From NCBI GenBank assembly GCA_023417065.1, contig JAEZGH010000176.1, positions 1 to 35,431 on the forward strand: a stretch of 35,431 nt of DNA, read 5' to 3'. This document shows, piece after piece, positions 17,582-24,566 of the stretch. The notes under the pieces were generated by a model. That model was not told the origin of the DNA, searched no databases, and saw only the letters and a program-made list of their open reading frames with translations. A program made the translations under genes and the position numbers. This DNA comes from Bacteroidota bacterium (GTDB lineage: Bacteria; Bacteroidota; Bacteroidia; Cytophagales; Cyclobacteriaceae). Position 1 is the first letter of the stretch. Each line of letters begins with the position of its first letter.

Positions 17582-19825
17582 ATGATTCTGAGACGACTTT
17601 CCCTCGTATACTATATATCAGTATTTCTGGTGCTACTGGGATGCAGCCTTGACCGAAAAGACAAGAGTCACAAGGAGATGCTGAAGCTCCTGGAACAAAG
17701 CCGCGCAAGGTTCACCAGTGCAAAAAACCCTTTTGACAGCCATTCGAAAATTCCTTTCGTCGATTCTTTGATAAATCTTCCACGAAGCTCCGAACAGGAA
17801 AACAAATCACGCACCTACATCAAGGCAACAGTTTTACTCGAACTTGGAAGAGAACAGGAAGCCGTTGATCTTTTAAATACCCTACTCGGCGAAGAGGTTT
17901 CCCGCGCGAATGTCAAAATTATGAAGACACTTGCCTTGGCTAACCTGCGCCTGGGTGAACGCTCAAATTGTATTACACATCACGCTTCTGAGTCCTGTAT
18001 CGTTCCTATAAGTGGTCTGGGTGTCCACAAAGAGACACAAGGTTCTACCAGGGCAATCGAGATCTACACAAAGCTTCTCGAAGTTGATCCGAAGGATCTT
18101 GAATCGCGATGGCTGATGAACATCGCATATATGACCCTTGGCCAATATCCGGATGAAGTCCCTGAAAAATACCTTATACCCGGCATGGAAGGCGACACAT
18201 CCGTCAAAGTTAAGCCATTCGAAGATGGTGCTTCCGACTTGAAGATCGACGTGGTCAGCACATCCGGAGGAAGTATCGTCGACGACTTCGACAACGACGG
18301 CTACCTCGACATTATCATCTCAGCGTGGGAAATCAATGAACAAGTGCGGTACTTCAGAAATAACGCCGACGGCACCTTTACTGACTTGACCGGGAAAGCC
18401 GGTTTAACAGGGATAACAGGTGGTTTGAACATTCTGCAGGCGGACTATAACAACGACGGCAACAAAGACTTCCTTATCCTTCGTGGTGCCTGGAAGGGGG
18501 AATACGGAAGGGAACCAAACTCGCTACTGCGGAACAACGGCGACGGTACCTTTACCGACGTGACCACGGCAAGTGGCATTCTTTCCTTCAATCCGACACA
18601 AACTGCCACATGGAACGACTTCAACAACGATGGATGGCTTGATCTTTACATTGGAAACGAAAGTATCAATACTACCTTCGGACTCAAACATCCGTCAGAA
18701 TTATACATAAACAACGGTGACGGAACCTTCCGCGAAGTAGGCACTCACGCACAGTGTAACGTCATCGCCTTTGTCAAGGGTGTAACTTCCGGTGATTACG
18801 ACAACGACGGATGGCAGGACATCTTTCTGTCTACTACAGAAGGCCGAAGAATTCTTCTCAGAAACAAAGGTATTGTCAATGGCGAAGTTCAATTTGAAGA
18901 TGTAACGACACGCGCCGGACTTTCAGATTCACGTGCGAATACTTTTCCCACATGGTTCTGGGACTACGACAACGATGGATGGCTGGACATCTTCACGTGT
19001 GATTACTCATTTACAAAACCACTCTCCTACTACGCAGCTGCAGAGAAGCTGAATATTCCAATCCACGGCCCGGAGAAGATGCTTCTTTATCGAAACAATC
19101 AGGACGGCACCTTCACGAATGTCACCAACGAAGCCGGTCTTGACACATACGTATTCGCAATGGGTTCAAACTTTGGCGACATCGACAACGACGGGTATCT
19201 CGACATGTACCTTGGCACCGGCAATCCTCAGTTCGAATCCGTAACTCCCAACAGGATGTTTAAAAACATCGATGGAAAAAAATTTGTTGATGTCACTGCT
19301 TCCGCACGTGTAGGCCATTTGCAAAAAGGTCATGGTGTATCCTTCGCTGACATGGATAACGACGGCGACCAGGATATTCACGTTGAAATGGGCGGCGCCT
19401 TCATTGGCGATGGGTACCAGAATTCATTCTTTATCAATCCCGGACAAAACGACAACAAATGGATTTGTGTCGACCTTGTGGGCACGAAGTCAAACCGCGC
19501 TGCTATCGGTACGCGAGTGAAGGCAACGTTCAATGAGAACGGCGTAACCCGAAGCGTATATCGCGACGTGAATTCCGGCGGAAGCTTTGGCGCATCACCA
19601 CTCAGAAGAGAAATCGGTATAGGTCAGGCGCAGCAAATTGACAAGCTTGAAATCTTCTGGCACGGCAGCAACGAAGTACAGGTGTTTCACGATGTGAAGC
19701 CCAATCAGTTCATCCGGATCACCGAAGGCAGAAACGAAATTGAAAAAGTCGATCTCAAAGTGATTGAATGGATTCTGCCTAATCGTCTTTGCCTCCCTGA
19801 GACAACAGAACTGGCAACACGGTAA
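17582..19825 (+). CDS. CRTAC1-type FG-GAP/ASPIC-UnbV repeat lipoprotein
   Basis: A 747-residue lipoprotein: lipobox LLGC (Cys21), a helical TPR-like region (about 30-190), then a seven-bladed FG-GAP (VCBS) propeller. Seven Asp-rich calcium-type loops are visible: DDFDNDGYLD, ADYNNDGNKD, NDFNNDGWLD, GDYDNDGWQD, WDYDNDGWLD, GDIDNDGYLD and ADMDNDGDQD. The C-terminal ASPIC/UnbV domain (about 620-715) has the typical SNRAAIGTRVKAT and VNSGGSFGASPLRREIGIG segments. These proteins are surface-exposed and often lie near SusC/SusD or sulfatase loci; a binding or adhesion role is likely, and no enzyme activity is established. A strong Bacteroidota promoter precedes it. Confidence 0.88.
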   Translation: MILRRLSLVYYISVFLVLLGCSLDRKDKSHKEMLKLLEQSRARFTSAKNPFDSHSKIPFVDSLINLPRSSEQENKSRTYIKATVLLELGREQEAVDLLNTLLGEEVSRANVKIMKTLALANLRLGERSNCITHHASESCIVPISGLGVHKETQGSTRAIEIYTKLLEVDPKDLESRWLMNIAYMTLGQYPDEVPEKYLIPGMEGDTSVKVKPFEDGASDLKIDVVSTSGGSIVDDFDNDGYLDIIISAWEINEQVRYFRNNADGTFTDLTGKAGLTGITGGLNILQADYNNDGNKDFLILRGAWKGEYGREPNSLLRNNGDGTFTDVTTASGILSFNPTQTATWNDFNNDGWLDLYIGNESINTTFGLKHPSELYINNGDGTFREVGTHAQCNVIAFVKGVTSGDYDNDGWQDIFLSTTEGRRILLRNKGIVNGEVQFEDVTTRAGLSDSRANTFPTWFWDYDNDGWLDIFTCDYSFTKPLSYYAAAEKLNIPIHGPEKMLLYRNNQDGTFTNVTNEAGLDTYVFAMGSNFGDIDNDGYLDMYLGTGNPQFESVTPNRMFKNIDGKKFVDVTASARVGHLQKGHGVSFADMDNDGDQDIHVEMGGAFIGDGYQNSFFINPGQNDNKWICVDLVGTKSNRAAIGTRVKATFNENGVTRSVYRDVNSGGSFGASPLRREIGIGQAQQIDKLEIFWHGSNEVQVFHDVKPNQFIRITEGRNEIEKVDLKVIEWILPNRLCLPETTELATR

Positions 19826-19843
19826 CGCACTCCACCTCCTGGC

Positions 19844-19866
19844 GTGTATCAATTACAAAGATACAC
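19844..19866. terminator. Hairpin between convergent genes (possible terminator)
   Basis: GTGTATC (19844-19850) pairs with GATACAC (19860-19866) around a 9-base loop, with a further GGC/GCC pair outside a one-base bulge. It lies just after the FG-GAP gene and before the end of the convergent kinase fragment. No T-run follows, so termination is only suggested. Confidence 0.4.
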
Positions 19867-19938
19867 TGCCGGGACTGGTGACAACTCCGGCGGATGAAGC
19901 GTGAACAGCGTACATATTGTAACGGATTGTCTTTCCTG

Positions 19939-20454
19939 TTACAGCCCGTCCTCCATTCTGTTTAACTCTGCACGGAACAGTGCGAGCACTCGATCAAGCT
20001 CAGAAGCTTCGTACTCGATTCGCTCCAACAACCATTCGTAATCAATCGAGTCTGGCGACATCCGGCTTACATAGAGAAGGCCGAGGATACGCGCAAGCGG
20101 TGCGCGGAGTTCATGAGAATGAATATAAGCATAGTGCAGTAATACTTTGTTCATCTTGACAAGCTCACATTCGGTCACGTCACGTTCCCGTTTAGCGCAG
20201 AACGTGAGTACAACAAGGGCAATGCAGCATCCAACCCCGCATCCGGAAAGAAAAAAAGTAATCGTCTGACGACTATCGAGAAATAACGACGTTAAGAAAC
20301 ACCCCATCATTACGGCCATAAGTACAAGCGCTGCCACTCTAAGCCTTCGCCTCGGACCTCTTTCTTTCGATTCCTGGTTTTCCGAAGAATCGATCTTCAA
20401 AAATGGCGCCCCTTCTGGGGACACAGGCCTTATTCTTCCCATTACGTCACACAA
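19939..20454 (-). CDS. Membrane-anchored histidine-kinase DHp domain without ATPase domain
   Basis: A 171-residue protein. Two hydrophobic segments at about 38-60 and 66-85 are followed by a dimerisation/phospho-acceptor helix pair. The H-box is clear: IHSHELRAPLARILGLL, with the candidate His near residue 114. After the second helix (LLERIEYEASELDRVLALF) the protein ends; there is no N, G1 or G2 box. Only 113 bases separate the stop from the opposing gene, so no ATPase domain has been lost by a simple frameshift. It could be phosphorylated in trans, act as a phosphotransfer or decoy partner, or be a relic. A GAF/PAS sensor gene lies divergently upstream. The ATG far upstream is used; internal starts are possible. 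Confidence 0.65.
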   Translation of the reverse strand: MCDVMGRIRPVSPEGAPFLKIDSSENQESKERGPRRRLRVAALVLMAVMMGCFLTSLFLDSRQTITFFLSGCGVGCCIALVVLTFCAKRERDVTECELVKMNKVLLHYAYIHSHELRAPLARILGLLYVSRMSPDSIDYEWLLERIEYEASELDRVLALFRAELNRMEDGL

Positions 20455-20735
20455 TCTTTAACACGAACAAGCCTCTCAAGGCATATCTTTTGGGTCTGGC
20501 AGCCATTGCGGTTTGAAATCATACCGAAAACACTGACCCAGAGCTGTTCCACAACGTGTCGCAAGTTAATGCAGAAGACTCCGTTACGCAACGGACAGGC
20601 TTTATGCAAAGGGATTAAGGCCAGGAAATGTACTGTACAAAATTCCGGTAATTATGTACCAAAAGGATTCACCCTGAAACAGGTGCTGGTCCAAACAGTA
20701 ACTTTGTTCATTTTTTGGACTTAACGCGGGTCAGC

Positions 20736-22883
20736 ATGTTCAACTACAGGATTGTTCAGAAAAAGGCGTGGGAATCAATGCGGGAGGAACTGGATGCATT
20801 CAAACAGGACGTCGCCGCGGCCACCGCATTTGTAAAGAAGATTGAGGAGGGCGACCTCAACGGTACCATCGCCAATGCCAATGTCGCACTGGAGTTAGTG
20901 CAATCCCTGCATTCCATGCGAGACCAGATGAAGGCTATGGCCCTGAAGGATCAGGAGCGGCGATGGACAAACGAAGGGCTTGCGCGTTTCGTTGAAATAC
21001 TCCGAACAGAACGTAGCAATCTCGAACAGCTCTCATACGACATCATAAGCGGTATCGTCAAATACCTAAACGCAAATCAGGGTGGACTTTACCTCGTGAA
21101 CGACGACGATCCAAACGATGTCTTCCTTGAGCTTCACGCGTGTTACGCCTACGGAAAGAAGAGATTCATTACGAAGCGAATTCAGGCAGGTCAAGGCCTT
21201 ATTGGACAAGCCCTGCTTGAAAAAGAAACAGCCTATATCACTGATGTCCCCAAGGACTTTTTAAAGATTACGTCTGGTCTTGGCGAAGCTCTTCCGCGCA
21301 ACATCCTGATCGTGCCCTTAAAACTCGACGACAACGTACTCGGAATTATAGAATTGGCATCCTTCCAGGCACTCCAGAAATTCGAAATCGCCTTTGTCGA
21401 AAAGATCGGTGAAAGCATTGCTGCCACGATCTGGTCACTGAAAGGCGGCGAACGTACGGCGAAGTTGCTTGAAGAAACACAGCAACAGGCTGAAGAAATG
21501 CGGGCGCAGGAAGAAGAAATGCGCCAGAACATGGAAGAGCTCGCTGCAACCCAGGAAGAGATGCAGCGCATCCTGAATGAAGTTCAGAATCGCGAGTTGT
21601 TCATCAGCAACCTTATTAACGCGTCTAAGGACTCTATACTTGCCATCGACCGCGACCTGAAGGTCATCACCTGTAACGACGTGTTTAAGAGCACCTATAA
21701 GGGAATGGAAATTGCCCAGGGCTTCGATATCAGAAAGTTGTTCTCAACGGGATCAGAACTTTCCAGATACGAAGCGCTGTATGGTCGCGCATTCAACGGC
21801 GAAGCGTTTGACGTGAATGATCACTATACCTTCGGAGATATCGATGCCTATTACATCATATCCTACATTCCGCTCCGGAATACCGACGGTGAGGTTGATG
21901 CTGTTGCCGTCTTTGTAAAGGATGTAACAGAACTCACCGTAGCAAAAATCAAGACTGAACAAAGCGAGCGGATCGCCAAGAACCTGATCGATATTTCCGG
22001 CGATTCCATCGTGACCATCGGGCGCGACTATAAGATCCAGCTGTTCAATGAAACTTACCGCAAGTCATTCGCCGGCATGGGGTTCGAAATCCGACAAGGC
22101 TTTGACTACATATCTATTTTCGATGCAGATGCTGCCCGTGAAAAGCGTAAACTTTTTGATCGCGTATTCAGCGGTGAGACTGTTGAGGTTGACGATCACC
22201 TTACTTTAAACGGCGTCGATAAATACTACCTTGTAACTACAGCACCGCTAAAGGACTTAAATGGAGATATCTCTTCAATCGCTATTTTTGCCAGAGATGT
22301 TACGGAACTCACAAAGGCGCGACTTGAAGCTGAGCGCCTTTTGCGCGAGACCCAGCAACAGGCGGAAGAACTCCGTGCACAGGAAGCAGAGCTTCGTCAG
22401 AATGTGAATGAGCTGCATGCACAACAGGAGGAAATGCGAAAGCAGCTCGCGTTCATCGCAACGTCGGAGGAAATGCTAAACAATCGCGAAATGGCCGTAG
22501 GCGTCACTACGATCTTGTCAGAAGCTGATCTGTTTGGGAATATCATCTACGTGAACGAACTCCTTACAAAAGTCTCCGGTTATTCTGCAGAAGAACTCAT
22601 AGGCAAGCCTCACAACATTCTTCGACACCCTGATATGCCAAAGGAGCTATTCAGGAAAATGTGGGCAACGATCAAGAGCGGTGAGATCTTCAGGGGCATC
22701 GTGAAGAACAAGAAGAAGGACGGTTCCCATTATTGGGTCGATGCCGCAATTGTTCCCATCAAGGACAAGGAGGGCAGGATTGTTAAATACATTGGGGCAC
22801 GGTATCATATCGCGGATGATGAGCTGGCAATGCACCTCTATCAAAAACAGGCCGGGCAGTTCGACGGTAACGTTCAGATTTAG
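20736..22883 (+). CDS. GAF/multi-PAS sensor protein with coiled coils, no output domain
   Basis: A 715-residue, probably cytosolic sensor. Order: N-terminal helices (1-75), GAF domain (about 85-235), a coiled coil rich in Q/E (ETQQQAEEMRAQEEEMRQ, about 245-290), PAS 1 (about 290-405), PAS 2 (about 410-530), a second copy of the coiled coil (about 535-585) and PAS 3 (about 600-705). PAS 3 resembles the FAD-binding Aer-type domain: NILRHPDMPKELFRKMW and KDGSHYWVDAA. PAS 1 and 2 are similar to each other and look like an internal duplication together with the coiled coils. No kinase, MCP or cyclase domain follows. The frame opens at 20715, but the ATG at 20736 is preferred. Confidence 0.85.
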   Translation: MFNYRIVQKKAWESMREELDAFKQDVAAATAFVKKIEEGDLNGTIANANVALELVQSLHSMRDQMKAMALKDQERRWTNEGLARFVEILRTERSNLEQLSYDIISGIVKYLNANQGGLYLVNDDDPNDVFLELHACYAYGKKRFITKRIQAGQGLIGQALLEKETAYITDVPKDFLKITSGLGEALPRNILIVPLKLDDNVLGIIELASFQALQKFEIAFVEKIGESIAATIWSLKGGERTAKLLEETQQQAEEMRAQEEEMRQNMEELAATQEEMQRILNEVQNRELFISNLINASKDSILAIDRDLKVITCNDVFKSTYKGMEIAQGFDIRKLFSTGSELSRYEALYGRAFNGEAFDVNDHYTFGDIDAYYIISYIPLRNTDGEVDAVAVFVKDVTELTVAKIKTEQSERIAKNLIDISGDSIVTIGRDYKIQLFNETYRKSFAGMGFEIRQGFDYISIFDADAAREKRKLFDRVFSGETVEVDDHLTLNGVDKYYLVTTAPLKDLNGDISSIAIFARDVTELTKARLEAERLLRETQQQAEELRAQEAELRQNVNELHAQQEEMRKQLAFIATSEEMLNNREMAVGVTTILSEADLFGNIIYVNELLTKVSGYSAEELIGKPHNILRHPDMPKELFRKMWATIKSGEIFRGIVKNKKKDGSHYWVDAAIVPIKDKEGRIVKYIGARYHIADDELAMHLYQKQAGQFDGNVQI

Positions 22884-22897
22884 TTGTCACAATAGCG

Positions 22898-23806
22898 TTA
22901 AATAAGGTATCTGCCTTCAGAGGGTCTGGCGAGGCTGAAAGATTTGCGAAACTGTTCGGGTGTCTGCCCCGTCAGCTTCTTGAAGAAACGCATAAAATAG
23001 GATATGTCGTTAAATCCTGTGGCAATTGAAATCTGTTTGATCGACTTGTCTGTATAGTAAAGATACCTTTTGGCTTCCAGCACCGTACGTTCATGAATCA
23101 ATTCCGTCACCGTTTTATTCAGCGCAGCTTTGCACTGTTCGTTCAGCTGTTTTGGCGTAACGTTTAGCCTGCTGGCATAAGAACTGGGCTGTTTGTCTTC
23201 GACGAAATGTTTTTCAATCAGCGTCTGAAGTGTGATGATCCGCGCGGTAGTTTTCAGCGTACCCCTGATTTTCCACTGGGTCGAAGAGAGGCGCGCGATG
23301 TGAATAAGAATGATATCAAGGGCATTACGCAGAACGTCCTCCCACCCTGCCAGCCTTGCTGTGAACTCCTCATACATGCTTTGAAGGATATTCTTAAGCA
23401 CTTCGTGCCGGGCTGGATCAAACTGTGTATAAGTATCGAGGGCGAACATCCTCAGGTAGGGAAACTTTTCCAGATGCCGTTCCCGGACATACATCTTATA
23501 GAAGTCCAGGGTGAAATAAAGGTAAAAACCTCCAATGTCGTCTGAAAAAGACCAGCTGTGGACCTGGCCGGGAAGCATGAGAAACATGGAGAACGGCTTA
23601 ATATTGTACGTCACTGTGTCAATGATGTGCTCGCCGGCCCCCTTTGTGATGAACATCAGGAAAAAGCAATCGTGTCGGTGGGGGTCACTTGCAAAGCTGA
23701 GTCGTTCTACGTTCTCTTCTAACAGGGCAATTTCAAAATGAAGAGAAATGGATTTATGCTGAAAGGACTTAATTGTGTAAACAGGCAGCGATTTTGATTT
23801 TCCCAT
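22898..23806 (-). CDS. AraC-family transcriptional regulator
   Basis: A 302-residue regulator. The N-terminal cupin-like domain (about 25-140) has PHRHDCFFLMFITKG, typical of sugar-responsive AraC proteins. The C-terminal pair of helix-turn-helix motifs (about 200-295) includes YASRLNVTPKQLNEQCK and the second-HTH signature IKQISIATGFNDISYFMRFFKKLTGQTPEQFRK. The frame is open to 23962, but MGKSKSLPVYTIKSF at 23806 matches the usual start. A minus-strand TATATTTG (23824-23831) lies close upstream, without a clear -33 box. It is divergent from the sulfatase operon and is a candidate regulator of it. Confidence 0.9.
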   Translation of the reverse strand: MGKSKSLPVYTIKSFQHKSISLHFEIALLEENVERLSFASDPHRHDCFFLMFITKGAGEHIIDTVTYNIKPFSMFLMLPGQVHSWSFSDDIGGFYLYFTLDFYKMYVRERHLEKFPYLRMFALDTYTQFDPARHEVLKNILQSMYEEFTARLAGWEDVLRNALDIILIHIARLSSTQWKIRGTLKTTARIITLQTLIEKHFVEDKQPSSYASRLNVTPKQLNEQCKAALNKTVTELIHERTVLEAKRYLYYTDKSIKQISIATGFNDISYFMRFFKKLTGQTPEQFRKSFSLARPSEGRYLI

Positions 23807-24134
23807 GCGTGATCGATTGATATCAAATATAAAAAGATATACTGAAGTCGGGCTAAGCATTTTAGGGTAGCAATCTTTAAATTGTAGTTCAGCCTTCAAC
23901 CCATGCGAAACTTGTTGGATAGCCGATGCTTCGACCCCAATAGTAATTACCGTGCAGATCATTCAGACAATGAAGTCGCATAAGTCTCTCCTGGCGTTGA
24001 GGAGCCTGCCGATATCCAGACCGGCTAATTATTTAACAGAGGAGCATTTCACGGAAGGTGGTGAAGTGTGCCCTTTCGTCAGTCGATTGCTACAGATATT
24101 TTTCAGAAAAGAATGATAAAATACCTAAACTCTA

Positions 24135-24165
24135 TTGACTTGGTAGGCTTTAAATGATATGTTTG
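24135..24165 (+). promoter_or_regulatory. Bacteroidota-type promoter of the SAM-riboswitch/sulfatase operon
   Basis: TTGACT at 24135-24140 and TATGTTTG at 24158-24165, with 20 bases between TTG and the TA. It matches the TTG/TAnnTTTG consensus. Transcription would begin near 24171, about 40 bases before the riboswitch P1 stem. Confidence 0.65.
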
Positions 24166-24212
24166 CATCGTCTTCGGGATAGGTCCAGAGGCGACAAATC
24201 AATTATCCACCT

Positions 24213-24333
24213 AATTGATTTTATTAAGAAGAAGGGAGAGAATAGGCTCTAAGAACTTCTAGCAACCTGTTAGGCAACAAGGTGCTAATTCCTATTCAAC
24301 CGGTGGTTGCCGGTTGGGAAAATAAAATTGATT
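24213..24333 (+). promoter_or_regulatory. SAM-I-clan (S-box) riboswitch aptamer
   Basis: All main parts of a SAM-I-type aptamer can be drawn by hand. P1: 24213-24225 with 24321-24333, 13 bp including two G-U pairs. P2: AGAAG (24227-24231) with CTTCT (24256-24260), an internal loop that may form the kink-turn, then AGGG (24233-24236) with CTCT (24247-24250). Pseudoknot: loop GAATAGG (24240-24246) is perfectly complementary to CCTATTC (24291-24297). Conserved core: AGCAACC at 24261-24267 and GGTGCTAATTCC at 24281-24292. P3: ACCTGTT with AACAAGGT (one bulge). P4: AACCGG (24298-24303) with CCGGTT (24310-24315). It should report S-adenosylmethionine and control the sulfatase operon. No U-tract terminator is obvious, so the expression platform is unresolved; the class within the clan (SAM-I versus variant) is not decided. 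Confidence 0.88.
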
Positions 24334-24445
24334 TACAATGGATCACAGAAAGAATCACTTCTCAATGCTCTGCACATTCGGATGCGGGGTTTTCTCCGCC
24401 AGTCATCGCTGTTGACGGAGACTGACTAAATCATTGATTATTTCG

Positions 24446-24488
24446 GCCGCCTCGCGGCGTAAAACTACACATGGCTAGTGGATGTGTA
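24446..24488 (+). other. Leader hairpins between riboswitch and SusC start
   Basis: GCCGC (24446-24450) pairs with GCGGC (24454-24458), and TACACAT (24466-24472) pairs with ATGTGTA (24482-24488). Just before them, AATC (24429-24432) and TTATT (24438-24442) could pair with the 3' half of P1, so a switch between P1 and this leader is conceivable. This is weak and unmodelled. Confidence 0.3.
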
Positions 24489-24566
24489 TGACCTCCTGTT
24501 GCAGGTGGAAGTACAGTAGGGAATATACATCCGCCCGGCCACCAATTCTCCAACACATTTTATCCT

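Larger units (their letters stand above)
23807..24566. other. Divergent intergenic region with promoter, SAM riboswitch and structured leader
   Basis: 760 bases between the AraC gene and the sulfatase-operon SusC gene. Bases 23832-24130 hold nothing I can name. 24135-24165 is a promoter, 24213-24333 a riboswitch aptamer, and 24334-24566 a leader of 233 bases with several small hairpins (GCGGGG/CTCCGC near 24385, GCCGC/GCGGC at 24446-24458, TACACAT/ATGTGTA at 24466-24488). No typical Shine-Dalgarno precedes the ATG at 24567, which is normal for this phylum. Confidence 0.75.

Noticed and set aside
18281..19380. Regularly spaced GACAACGACGG-like motifs as a DNA repeat or CRISPR-like array
   Set aside because: They are in frame and encode the DNDG calcium loops of the FG-GAP propeller; spacing and sequence vary as in protein repeats.
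19939..20454. Kinase fragment as a frameshifted full-length histidine kinase
   Set aside because: Only 113 bases separate its stop from the opposing gene, so there is no room for the missing ATPase domain in any frame.
20506..20724. 72-residue plus-strand ORF before the GAF/PAS sensor gene
   Set aside because: Composition is unlike the neighbours, with no domain or export signal; it overlaps the likely promoter and leader of the sensor gene.
24213..24333. Cobalamin or other riboswitch class for the leader
   Set aside because: The core AGCAACC...GGTGCTAATTCC, the P2-loop to J3/4 pseudoknot and the P1-P4 order match the SAM-I clan; no B12-box is present.
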